From: Kiritimatiellia bacterium
Lineage (GTDB): Bacteria > Verrucomicrobiota > Kiritimatiellia > SLAD01
Length of the DNA stretch: 10,807 nucleotides
Assembly: GCA_007126995.1 (NCBI GenBank)
Contig: SLAD01000254.1
Location: forward strand, 1 to 10,807
Reading direction: 5' to 3'
In this document: positions 3,679 through 10,807 of the stretch, in pieces
Position numbering within the stretch: position 1 is the first letter of the stretch
Layout of the letters: each line of letters opens with the position of its first letter
Made by a program: the position numbers and the translations under genes
Notes under the pieces: model-generated
The model's input: only the letters and a program-made list of their open reading frames with translations
The model's database searches: none
Told to the model about the DNA's origin: nothing

Positions 3679-5172
3679 TCACCAACTATAGCGGACAGTG
3701 TAATGAATGGTCCGTCGACCGCCGGGCCGCAAGGTGGGACGGAACTCGATGGTCTGCGGCGCGGCTTGCTGATACTCGGCGTCGGAGCGCACGATTTCGA
3801 AATCATGCCAGCGGTAGAGATGCTCGACGACCCGGATCTCAACGGTATCCTCGGTGTTGTTCTCGAGCTCGATCTGGAAGGATTCCTCGTAGACGCGCAA
3901 CGGCGTTACCTCGGTGTAGCCGGTGCGTTCGCGATGACCGCGCAATCCGCGGGCTGGCCCCAATCGGACATGACCGGCTTCATCGACGGCGGTGGTGAGC
4001 AGTTGATCTTCGCCGACGAGTTCAATCGTGCCGTCGCGTCGCCGTTCATAGAGGCGGAAACGGCCGGGAGGCAGCGCCAGTCCCAAGCCGTCGACGGTGG
4101 TGTTGTCGAATTGCAAATGGGCTTCGACGATCTCGTGGGTTTCGGTGCCGTAATTCCAGTCATTGCGCCGGAAGCGTTGAAAACGATCGAAGCGGACGCC
4201 GTCATACACAAAGAATCGCTCCACAGGCAGGGCCTGAACGCTGGCATATTGCACGAACTGGTGATCGCCCGGCGTGAGCGATACCGCGCGGGTCAGCGGA
4301 TACGTGTCGACCGGCGCCAAACCGGCCACGGCCTCTTCAAAGGTCGGTTCGGTGGCGCCGTAGGCATAGCGCAAGGGGACCGTCGTGCGCGGATCCCGCT
4401 CGGCGGATCTGGCGGTGCGCTGTTGGTCGCGAACATGTCCGCGCTCGGTGGCGATCAGACGGATTTGCGCGTCCTGCACGTGTGCGCGGGACTGATTCCG
4501 CAGGCCGATGCGGGCATTGAAGTAAGCGGTATCGCCGGCCTCCGCCATGATGACGTCGTAGGCGGCTTGCCATTCTATGCCGTCAAGCCGGTAGGAGAGG
4601 CGCACGTTTTGAGGCCCTTCAACGGCGGCCTGCGCCTGCCAGATGAGCGACGGCGTGAGATACGCGTGCTGCTCGACATCGGGCAAGACGATCTGTTCGA
4701 TTTCCTCCGCGTTCAGGAACAGGTGCCCGGCGGTGTCGGCTTGTAGCAGCACGAAGCCGTCCGGTTGCCGCAGCCCTTGGGCGTTGAGCAGCGCGCCGCG
4801 ATGGTGATGGCCGGAGGCTGTATGCACCTCGATGGCCCGCCCGGTGTATCGCTGTAGCAGGCGCTCGGCGGAGCGGCTGTCGTCGCGATAACGTTGCTGA
4901 TGCACTTCGATGTTGCCGGCGTCATCCAGCGGGATGAACGAGATGTGAGTGGGGTCCAGGCCGGCGGGCAGGTCGCGGAACTCGATTTCATTCGCGCCGC
5001 GCGCAGGTGTCAGGCGACGCATTTCGCTGACAAGCGCGAAGCCGGTGTCGTAGATGGAGAGCACGGCATTTTGGGGACCGCCGGCCTGCGAGGCGGCGGG
5101 CGCGTCTGCGCGGGCCGCCCCGTGATGGAGCGCGAACGCAAACAGGCAAAGGGCTATGCCGTGCGATTTCAT
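3679..5172 (-). CDS. Exported DUF4139 domain protein (mucoidy-inhibitor-like)
   Basis: This 497-aa protein starts with a signal peptide (MKSHGIALCLFAFALHHGAARA, likely cut after residue 22). VLSIYDTGFALVSEMRRL (37-54) and NEIEFRDLPAGLDPTHISF (61-79) are the typical opening of DUF4139/DUF4140 proteins (iYn.gfALV.e.R.l...G.nei.f.dvP...dp..v.f). RLLQRYTGRAIEV (104-116), LSYRLDGIEWQAAYDV (192-207), FDNTTVDGLGLALPPG (355-370) and a C-terminal beta domain (VYEESFQIELENNTEDTVEIRVVE, then TIHYTVRYSW) complete the pattern. No enzyme motif is visible; the family is mostly beta sandwiches in the periplasm or on the surface. ATG at 5172 overlaps the phosphatase stop codon as ATGA, so expression is coupled to that gene. 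An upstream in-frame ATG at 5223 would bury the signal peptide and is less likely. Function is unknown beyond family membership. Confidence 0.85.
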   Translation of the reverse strand: MKSHGIALCLFAFALHHGAARADAPAASQAGGPQNAVLSIYDTGFALVSEMRRLTPARGANEIEFRDLPAGLDPTHISFIPLDDAGNIEVHQQRYRDDSRSAERLLQRYTGRAIEVHTASGHHHRGALLNAQGLRQPDGFVLLQADTAGHLFLNAEEIEQIVLPDVEQHAYLTPSLIWQAQAAVEGPQNVRLSYRLDGIEWQAAYDVIMAEAGDTAYFNARIGLRNQSRAHVQDAQIRLIATERGHVRDQQRTARSAERDPRTTVPLRYAYGATEPTFEEAVAGLAPVDTYPLTRAVSLTPGDHQFVQYASVQALPVERFFVYDGVRFDRFQRFRRNDWNYGTETHEIVEAHLQFDNTTVDGLGLALPPGRFRLYERRRDGTIELVGEDQLLTTAVDEAGHVRLGPARGLRGHRERTGYTEVTPLRVYEESFQIELENNTEDTVEIRVVEHLYRWHDFEIVRSDAEYQQAAPQTIEFRPTLRPGGRRTIHYTVRYSW

Positions 5173-6179
5173 GACGCGCCAGTTTTTTCCGATTCTGTCT
5201 TTACGCCAACGGCGACGATGCAAATGTCGTCTTCCAACGGTTTGTCGCCGCGGAACTCCTGGATGGCATCGATCAGGCCATCCACGATTTCCTGATCGCT
5301 CTTGTAGATGTTTTGCCGGATGACCTTTTGCATGCGGCTCATGCCGAATTCTTCCCCCGCGGCATTGGCGGCCTCGTAGGTGCCATCGGTGAAAAAGATG
5401 AAGGAGTCGCGGTCGCTCAGGCGCACCGAAGAGGCGGAATAGCGTTCGTCAGGGATCACACCGAGCGCGGCGCCGTGGGGCGGCGGCACATGCAGGCGTC
5501 CCAGTTCGCCGCGGCTGCGACTGACATAGAACGGGGCCGGATGGCCGGCGGTGGTGAATGTGGCGACGCGCGCGGTGGTGTCCGGGACGAAGTAGAAGGA
5601 GGAGGCGAACAGCGGCTGGGGAAAGCTTTCCATGATATCACACAATTGCCGGTTCACCTCGGTGACGTAATGCCGCGCATTGCGGCCCTGGCTGCGCAAA
5701 TCGCGCAGCAGGGTGCGCAGGATAGCCGTGATCATGGCGCTGCGGGCGCCATGTCCCATCACGTCCGCCACGAACACGCCGACGGCATCGGGCGCCAGCG
5801 GGATGAGATCGAAGAAATCGCCGCCGAGGACCAGTGCGGCCTGATAGCGGTGGTAGAACTCCAAGCGTAAACGACCTTCCACATGGGTTTGCGGCACTTT
5901 CGGATAGGGGCGATCGAGGTAGGCGACTTGAAAGTCGCGCGCCAGTTCCAGGTCCGCCTCAATCTCCTCGTGCGTGATCGTCTTAATCACGGCGTGCGCC
6001 TGCCGTTCACCTTTCAGCCAGTCCTCCAAAGAGGCCACCAGCGCTTCGTCATCGAGGGCACTTGCGTCCTCCTTGCCAAAAGCCTGGCTGAGGACCCAGT
6101 CGCCGGCGACCTTGGCCGGGTCACGCGGGGTTGATGCCGATTTGCGCGCCGAGGCATTCCATGAACGTAGAAATTTCAT
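5169..6179 (-). CDS. SpoIIE/RsbU-type PP2C serine phosphatase
   Basis: The 336-aa product has all catalytic motifs of the SpoIIE/PPM group: VLGGDFFDL (Asp121), VADVMGHGARSAM (Asp139, Gly144), TAGHPAPFYV (210-219), FFTDGTYEA (Asp265) and LEDDICIVAV (Asp317, Asp318). These Asp residues hold the two divalent metals that hydrolyse phosphoserine or phosphothreonine. Relatives usually act on anti-anti-sigma (STAS) proteins in partner-switching pathways. The N-terminal 110 residues contain no GAF, PAS, HAMP or receiver domain, only a helical stretch (THEEIEADLELARDFQVAYL, 69-88) that often precedes this catalytic domain. No membrane segment is seen, so it should be cytosolic. The ATG at 6179 lies inside the end of the cysteine desulfurase gene (59-nt out-of-frame overlap), and no later plausible start occurs before the conserved region. 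No STAS protein or anti-sigma kinase is in the window. Confidence 0.93.
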   Translation of the reverse strand: MKFLRSWNASARKSASTPRDPAKVAGDWVLSQAFGKEDASALDDEALVASLEDWLKGERQAHAVIKTITHEEIEADLELARDFQVAYLDRPYPKVPQTHVEGRLRLEFYHRYQAALVLGGDFFDLIPLAPDAVGVFVADVMGHGARSAMITAILRTLLRDLRSQGRNARHYVTEVNRQLCDIMESFPQPLFASSFYFVPDTTARVATFTTAGHPAPFYVSRSRGELGRLHVPPPHGAALGVIPDERYSASSVRLSDRDSFIFFTDGTYEAANAAGEEFGMSRMQKVIRQNIYKSDQEIVDGLIDAIQEFRGDKPLEDDICIVAVGVKTESEKTGAS

Positions 6180-7251
6180 CGCGGGTAGTATAACGGCTTA
6201 AACTGATTCGAACAGCCCCGAATGCGTGTTCCTGGGGGACCTGCATGGCGCGCAGCACATGCGAGGCCTCCGTTGCGCCGGAGGCACAAGCGCTACCCGC
6301 GGAAACGCAGATTTCGTCCATATCGAACCGCGCAATGAGGACTTCAGACGGTTGCCCGGCGACGGTGAACAGGATGGTGTTGGGCAATCGGTCGCTGTTG
6401 CGGCCGATGATGCGAACATCCTCAACGCAACGATCCAATGCGGCTTCGACTTGATCGCGCAGCGGGCGGATGGCGTTGGCCATCGCTTCGAGCCCGGCTG
6501 GAACCAGGCGGGCGGCGACGCCCATCCCGACGATCCCGGCGACATTCTCTGTCCCTGCGCGTCGGCCGAATTCTTGATCGCCCCCGGTAATCAGGGCAGT
6601 GACCGAAGCTTTGGGATCCGTGATCAGGGCCCCAACGCCTTTAGGGCCATGAAACTTGTGCGCGGAGATGGCGGTATACGTCAGGCCGGGCAAGGCTGCG
6701 CTGAACGGGATCTTACCGATGGCCTGTGTGGCGTCGCAGTGAAAGGGTACGCCGAGTTCGCCTGCCGCCGCCGCGTATCGCTCAATCGGGAACAGGACGC
6801 CGGTTTCGTTGTTGGCCGCCATCAAGGACACGCAGGTGGTTTCCGGGCAGAGCGCGTCGATATATTCGTCCCAGTCCAAGTGACCTTGTGCGTCAACCTG
6901 CAGACGCGTGACACGGTATCCGGCGGCTTCGTAGCGCTCAACGGCGGCCAGGGTGGCGGCGTGTTCCACGGTGCTGGTGATGAGGTGCCGCGTATCCGTC
7001 CGGGCGGCGCAGGCGGAATGTAGCGCCAGATGAATCGCCTCCGAACCGCCGCTGGTGAACACGACTTGATTAGGTTCGCAGCCCAGCGTGGTCGCGACGT
7101 GCTCGCGGGCTTGCCCCAAGGCCAGTGCAGAGCGTCGAGCAAAGGTGTAGGGGCTGGACGGATTGGCAAAGTATTCGTCCAGAAAGGGCGTCATCGCCTC
7201 GCGTACGGCCGGCGCCATCCGCGTGGTTGCGTTGTTGTCCAGATAGATCAT
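6121..7251 (-). CDS. Cysteine desulfurase (NifS/IscS family)
   Basis: This 376-aa PLP enzyme removes sulfur from cysteine and passes it as persulfide to Fe-S cluster assembly or tRNA thiolation. It begins MIYLDNNATTRMAPAV. Seen are SGGSEAIHLAL (68-78), His97 in STVEHAA (stacks on PLP), NNETGVLFPI, HCDATQAIGK with Asp173, the Schiff-base Lys199 in SAHKFHGPKGVGAL, GTENVAGIVG and the catalytic Cys322 in SAGSACASG, followed by SHVLRAM. All key residues are present, and the length and short loop suit a group I (IscS/NifS) enzyme. ATG at 7251 is chosen because the family starts with this strand. The gene follows the 73-aa gene by 16 nt, and its 3' end contains the start of the phosphatase gene. The linked A-type carrier supports a role in Fe-S assembly; no IscU or NifU scaffold is in view. 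Confidence 0.95.
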   Translation of the reverse strand: MIYLDNNATTRMAPAVREAMTPFLDEYFANPSSPYTFARRSALALGQAREHVATTLGCEPNQVVFTSGGSEAIHLALHSACAARTDTRHLITSTVEHAATLAAVERYEAAGYRVTRLQVDAQGHLDWDEYIDALCPETTCVSLMAANNETGVLFPIERYAAAAGELGVPFHCDATQAIGKIPFSAALPGLTYTAISAHKFHGPKGVGALITDPKASVTALITGGDQEFGRRAGTENVAGIVGMGVAARLVPAGLEAMANAIRPLRDQVEAALDRCVEDVRIIGRNSDRLPNTILFTVAGQPSEVLIARFDMDEICVSAGSACASGATEASHVLRAMQVPQEHAFGAVRISLSRYTTRDEISTFMECLGAQIGINPA

Positions 7252-7267
7252 GGGAGCGATCCGATGA

Positions 7268-7489
7268 TCAAGCGTCGGCGGGCGTCTGCAGCAGACGGTC
7301 AATCATCACGAATGCGAGGGCGGCTCGCTCATTGCGCGTGAAGCTTTGCTCCAGTTTCTCCAGTTCCATGCGGATGCGGGGACCGGATTCAGGATCGTCG
7401 AAGGCGAGTGCATGGGCGGACTTGATTTGCGCTTCGTTAAAGCAGTACACCGACTTGCCGCCGGTCAAATCTATGGGTTTCATGGCCAT
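7268..7489 (-). CDS. Unrecognised 73-aa protein between Fe-S genes
   Basis: The gene starts at ATG 7489, 3 nt after the A-type carrier stop, and ends 16 nt before the cysteine desulfurase start, so it is firmly inside the operon (a second ATG at 7483 is possible). The 73-aa product begins MAMKPIDLTGGKSVYCFNEA, which may form a beta hairpin and holds the only cysteine (Cys16). The rest is mostly charged helix: AQIKSAHALAFDDPESG, then MELEKLEQSFTRNERAALAF and VMIDRLLQTP. It does not resemble IscX, ferredoxin, IscU or HscB that I can recall. Spacing and conserved-looking composition argue it is real; the function is unknown, though a link to Fe-S assembly or sulfur transfer is a fair guess from context. 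Confidence 0.75.
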   Translation of the reverse strand: MAMKPIDLTGGKSVYCFNEAQIKSAHALAFDDPESGPRIRMELEKLEQSFTRNERAALAFVMIDRLLQTPADA

Positions 7490-7492
7490 GGT

Positions 7493-7813
7493 TCAGGCCG
7501 AGAAGCTGGCGCCGCAGCCGCAGGATTTGATGCCCGAGGGCGAGAGGAAACGGAAGCCGGACTTGATCAAGTCATCCGAATAATCGATCTTCAGGCCGTT
7601 TAGGAACATGGCGCTGCCGCCGTCGGCGACGATGCGCACATCCGCGTCCTGGTACAGGACCTCGTCGGATTCCCGCAGTTCGGTATCGAGGGCGGCGCTG
7701 TACGTCATGCCCGAACAACCGCCGGGCACAATATCGATGCGCAGAAACTGGTCTCCGCCGATCTCGAGTTTGACGAGTTCAATTTTCGCTTTATCCGTAA
7801 TTTCGATCTGCAT
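7493..7813 (-). CDS. A-type iron-sulfur carrier (HesB/IscA/SufA/ErpA family)
   Basis: The 106-aa product has the normal length and the three invariant cysteines: Cys33 in VPGGCSGMTY, and Cys98 and Cys100 in IKSCGCGASFSA at the C-terminus. LRIDIVPGG, GLKIDYSDDLIKSGFRFLSP and DGGSAMFLNG are also typical. Such proteins bind a [2Fe-2S] or [4Fe-4S] cluster, or iron, and deliver it to target enzymes. The common Asn of the NPN motif before SCGCG is missing (SPSGIKSCGCG), a mild variation. ATG at 7813 is supported by GGAGT (7820-7824), 6 nt upstream. It is the first gene after the promoter at 7855-7883 and probably opens the transcript that continues through the desulfurase. Confidence 0.95.
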   Translation of the reverse strand: MQIEITDKAKIELVKLEIGGDQFLRIDIVPGGCSGMTYSAALDTELRESDEVLYQDADVRIVADGGSAMFLNGLKIDYSDDLIKSGFRFLSPSGIKSCGCGASFSA

Positions 7814-7854
7814 ACTTATACTCCACACGCAAATGGATTCCACTAGAGCTTGAT

Positions 7855-7883
7855 AAGGTAGGCGCGTAGCCGTTCTTTGTCAA
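7855..7883 (-). promoter_or_regulatory. Promoter of the Fe-S/phosphatase operon
   Basis: On the minus strand TTGACA (7878-7883, exact -35 consensus) is followed after 17 bp by TACCTT (7855-7860, matching the key T, A and final T of the -10 box). It starts 11 bp after the stop codon of the TPR gene and lies 41 bp before the carrier ATG. No clear IscR-type or other operator is seen, and no intrinsic terminator separates it from the TPR gene. Confidence 0.6.
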
Positions 7884-7894
7884 TGGACCGGCGC

Positions 7895-10807
7895 TCACTC
7901 GCTGCGGAGTCGCACAGAGAGGGCCATTGCCCGGTCCCGGTCGTCTTCCGGCAGCAACGAGATGACCGCCATCACGTCATCCAGCAGGGTCAATGCGTCC
8001 TGGCGCATATCCATGCGGTGATACAGCTCAACCAGGTTGAGCTGGATCAAGGGGTTGTCCGGTTGTAGTTGGATCGCCTGATGTAGCGCCTCGCTGGCTT
8101 CCTCCACGCGATCCTTCTTAAGCAGAATGAGGCCATACGTCGACCAGGCCAGGGGATTTCGAGGACTGAGTTCAAGCGCCCGGCGAATCAGGGGGTAAGC
8201 CTCGTCCGTGGCGCCGCGGTGCTGCAGGAGCCAGGCGAGGTCATTCAAGGCTTCGGGCAGTTCTTGACGCTGCAGGCTGCGGCGCAGGGAATTTTCGGCA
8301 AGGGCAAAATCGCGCCGCGCCACTTGCAGGGAGCCGAGGATGTAATTCCCCAGCGGGTTGCCGGGATCGGCGCTGAGCAACCGTTCAACGTGACGCGTGG
8401 CGGAATCCTGGTTGCCTTCCATCACATCGAGTCGCAACGACAGTTCCAAGGCGGGGACGTTGGCGGGGCGCTGTCGCAGTATGCGGGTGAGGGTTTCGCG
8501 GGCCGCCGGCAAGTAGCCCAGATTTAGCTGCGCTTGTGCCACGACATGCAGCAACTCGGGAGTCTCGTCGCCCAGCTCTTGCAGGCGACGGAGTGACGCG
8601 GTCAATAATTCCTCCTGCCCCTCTTGTTGCGCGAGCAGAATGAGCATGCCCCAGGAGCGGCCATCGTCCTGATGGGTGCGCAAGTGGTCGCGCAGCAAGT
8701 GCAAGGCATCTCGGTTGCGGTCTTCCAGCATCTTCAGGGTGGCGCGTTCCGGAACGAGGCGCTCTGGCAGAATGGGTTGCGCGCTGAGGTCATCCCAATA
8801 GGCGCGGGCGGCCTCGACATCGCCGCGTACCAGCGCGGACCGGAACAGGGCGGCGAGCGCCTCAACGTCATCAGGGTTCTCGGCCAGCAATTGTCGGTAC
8901 ACGGCCTCGCCTTCGTCGGGACGATCCCCGCGGACGTATAGCGAGCCGAGAAGATGCTGCAACCGGGGGCTGGCGCCTGCAATGCCGATAGCCCGCTCAA
9001 TATCCTGGACGGCGGAGCGCAGGCGGCCCGATAGCGCCCATGAGAGGCCCTGCTGCACGTAGGCTTGCGGGTCACGCACGTAACCGTAATTCGCGGAGAG
9101 CGCCCACAGATTGATGCGGCCCTCGCGGCGCGCGACAAAGTCGTCAAACGCCTCATCGAGTTCATCCGCCTCCGGACGCTGCGTGCGGATGGCCAAGCTC
9201 AGTTGATTCATGCGCGCACTGATGTTGTCCCGGTCCAGCTGTATGGCCATACCATAACTCTCGTAGGCTTCGTCCGGAAATCCGCTATCCTCGAGAAAGA
9301 CGCCTGCATTGTTGGCGACTTTGCTGACGTGCGCACGCAGCCAGCGATGCAGAAAGCTGGTGGGGTGCTCCTCCGGCAGCGCCGGGAGTTCAAGAAGCGC
9401 TTGCCACAAGGCCCGGTGCTGCGCCATGTAGCGCTCGACCTCGGGACCTTCGGGAGTTCGCTGCCCGCCGAAGAGCACGACCTCGGGCACGGGATAGAAA
9501 CCTGCATCCACCCAAACTTCTGGCGCGCTAAAGATCGCGAGGCGTTGCTCGATTTCAGGATCGATCTCCAGCCATTCGCTGATCAATGGGCCCAAACCCA
9601 ATTGGGCTAATCCTTGCAGGCGGGGATCGCCCATCAGAGAAGCCATGTACAGACGATACGGACGAATCCCGGCCAGCCGCGGATTCAAGATATTGATGGG
9701 TTTCCCTTGCTGTGCGGCGGCAATATAGATATTCGCGTCCAGCAGGCCATTAGACAACAGCCAATCGCGTTCCCCGAGGTGTTCAACAACGGCTTCGGCC
9801 ACCAGAATGGGCGCGGCGGAACCGCGGCCATCGGATCGCGACAGATTGAGCGTGGCCGCGATACCCAACAGCACAAGAATCGCCACCATCCAAGCCGTCT
9901 TCAGCGGCTGCAACCATTTCACGTCCTCTTTCCCGCGCGTCAGGTTGGACAGCATGGCATACCAGTAGCCGGCGATGTAACCGAACCAGATAGACGCGAC
10001 CAGATAAGGAAAAACCAATTGGGTGCCGTCGGAAATCACGGTTAGCGGTGAGGGCGATATGTTGAAGAGCAGGATCACGCCCAGCGCCGTGACGACCAAA
10101 TGCAACAGGAAAGAGCCGATCCGGCTGGTGCGATCGTCACTGGTCTTCTTCGGAATGGCGACCACGACGAACCAGGGCAGAATATTGATGAGCAGAATCA
10201 ACATCCAGCCGACTTGCTGTACGGCGGACAGGGCGGTGCGTCCCTGATCGCGTATCAGGATCCAGAGCAATTCTATAAAGTGATCAATTTCGCGCCACTC
10301 ATACGCGGGCGAACCATAGAACCGCAGCGCCGCCGGAATGATCATCGCGAATCCCACCAGCGCCCAGACTGCGATCGTCAACAGCATCTTGGGGGTCAGC
10401 ATGTCGCGTTGCCACAGGCGGTAGAACAAGGCGATCACAAAGATCGGCCCCGCCAGGATGAAGGCGGCCGACTGGACCATGCCCACGCCGTACAGGAAGG
10501 CGAAGGCGTAAAGCGCGCGACGACTCTTCCAGATCCATACCTTAAAGAAGAGCCACGTGCAGGCGAGGATGAACAGGACTTCGAAGGTGAGGTAATGGGC
10601 GCGGGTGGCCACGGTCCAAAAGGGGATCGAAAATGCGAAGAAGAGCGCCGCGGCAGCGCCGGAAAGGATTTGGGTGCGCGTGGCGGAAAACGCCGCGCGA
10701 CTTTCTTCCGGGTTCTTGTCGTGCGGGATCGAGCTGACCAACACAAAGAGTAAGCCCACGGACAGCGCCGCGCAGAGTGCGCTGAATATATTCAGCGAAA
10801 CGGCAAG
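7895..10807 (-). CDS. Polytopic DUF2723-like membrane protein with a long TPR domain, 5' end missing
   Basis: The frame is open to the right edge, so the true start lies outside; 970 residues are visible. The first third is a membrane domain with about nine hydrophobic spans, beginning LAVSLNIFSALCAALSVGLL. It also includes TRAHYLTFEVLFILACTWL, a long span pair around FLYGVGMVQSAAFILAGP, and WMLILLINILPWFVVVAI. The order (RVNLLSA-like start, then E-V-L-F and GVGM) resembles the DUF2723/protein O-mannosyltransferase-like group of GT-C glycosyltransferases. The catalytic first loop would be in the missing part. From about residue 480 to the end come TPR-like helical repeats, for example ALNDLAWLLQHRGATDEAY and AWSTYGLILLKKDRVEEAS. 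The TPR half likely lies outside the membrane and holds partners. Fusion of DUF2723 and TPR modules fits cell-envelope glycan or export systems, but the substrate is unknown. Confidence 0.85.
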   Translation of the reverse strand, partial: LAVSLNIFSALCAALSVGLLFVLVSSIPHDKNPEESRAAFSATRTQILSGAAAALFFAFSIPFWTVATRAHYLTFEVLFILACTWLFFKVWIWKSRRALYAFAFLYGVGMVQSAAFILAGPIFVIALFYRLWQRDMLTPKMLLTIAVWALVGFAMIIPAALRFYGSPAYEWREIDHFIELLWILIRDQGRTALSAVQQVGWMLILLINILPWFVVVAIPKKTSDDRTSRIGSFLLHLVVTALGVILLFNISPSPLTVISDGTQLVFPYLVASIWFGYIAGYWYAMLSNLTRGKEDVKWLQPLKTAWMVAILVLLGIAATLNLSRSDGRGSAAPILVAEAVVEHLGERDWLLSNGLLDANIYIAAAQQGKPINILNPRLAGIRPYRLYMASLMGDPRLQGLAQLGLGPLISEWLEIDPEIEQRLAIFSAPEVWVDAGFYPVPEVVLFGGQRTPEGPEVERYMAQHRALWQALLELPALPEEHPTSFLHRWLRAHVSKVANNAGVFLEDSGFPDEAYESYGMAIQLDRDNISARMNQLSLAIRTQRPEADELDEAFDDFVARREGRINLWALSANYGYVRDPQAYVQQGLSWALSGRLRSAVQDIERAIGIAGASPRLQHLLGSLYVRGDRPDEGEAVYRQLLAENPDDVEALAALFRSALVRGDVEAARAYWDDLSAQPILPERLVPERATLKMLEDRNRDALHLLRDHLRTHQDDGRSWGMLILLAQQEGQEELLTASLRRLQELGDETPELLHVVAQAQLNLGYLPAARETLTRILRQRPANVPALELSLRLDVMEGNQDSATRHVERLLSADPGNPLGNYILGSLQVARRDFALAENSLRRSLQRQELPEALNDLAWLLQHRGATDEAYPLIRRALELSPRNPLAWSTYGLILLKKDRVEEASEALHQAIQLQPDNPLIQLNLVELYHRMDMRQDALTLLDDVMAVISLLPEDDRDRAMALSVRLRSE

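Noticed and set aside
2336..3691. Long plus-strand open frame (451 codons) opposite the second DUF4139 gene
   Set aside because: It is antisense to a gene with a signal peptide and clear paralog motifs. The translation is low-complexity Ala/Gly/Arg-rich with no family signature, typical of GC-rich shadow frames.
3703..4746. Plus-strand open frame (347 codons) opposite the first DUF4139 gene
   Set aside because: No recognisable domain; it mirrors the coding pattern of the opposite strand, where the family motifs are convincing.
6226..7023. Plus-strand open frame (265 codons) opposite the cysteine desulfurase
   Set aside because: The desulfurase frame keeps all catalytic residues, so the antisense frame is a by-product.
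1..10807. tRNA, rRNA or riboswitch genes
   Set aside because: No cloverleaf, rRNA-like segment or recognisable riboswitch core was seen by eye; an automated covariance search would be decisive.

Overview
The window looks like a chromosomal piece of an uncultured or poorly characterised, GC-rich, Gram-negative-type bacterium. Nearly all confident genes lie on the minus strand. Three things suggest the PVC group (Verrucomicrobiota, Kiritimatiellota or Lentisphaerota) or a similar metagenome lineage: a very large DUF2723-like membrane protein with a TPR tail, an exported lamin-tail-domain protein, and intergenic DNA full of short palindromes and a GATTAN hexamer repeat. This is an impression from gene content. 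No rRNA or marker gene is present to prove it.

Layout, read in the direction of transcription (right to left). (1) 10807-7895: 3' part of a polytopic membrane protein with a long TPR domain, running off the right edge. (2) A good sigma70-type promoter at 7855-7883, then a compact six-gene run: A-type Fe-S carrier (7813-7493), an unrecognised 73-aa protein (7489-7268), cysteine desulfurase (7251-6121), SpoIIE/PP2C-type phosphatase (6179-5169), and two tandem exported DUF4139-type proteins (5172-3679 and 3673-2381). Gaps are 3 to 16 nt, or the genes overlap, so one transcript is likely. It begins with an Fe-S/sulfur module and ends with a cytosolic phosphatase coupled to two secreted beta-rich proteins. 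(3) A 138-bp gap with seven hexamer units, then a DPM-like family 2 glycosyltransferase (2242-1547).

(4) 1546-225 is accessory-looking DNA: a RelE/ParE-type toxin with a CopG/RHH-type antitoxin, flanked on both sides by repeats. These are four 17-bp palindromes at an exact 31-bp period on the left, a fifth copy forming a long hairpin just after the glycosyltransferase on the right, an 18-bp repeat on each side of the TA pair, two copies of an AT-rich palindrome, and two small GC hairpins. (5) 224-1: the 5' end of an exported lamin-tail-domain protein, running off the left edge.

Most unusual points: the helically phased palindrome array and its relative whose similarity reaches the glycosyltransferase stop codon; the translationally coupled phosphatase plus tandem DUF4139 pair attached to a cysteine desulfurase; and the unknown small protein between the A-type carrier and the desulfurase.
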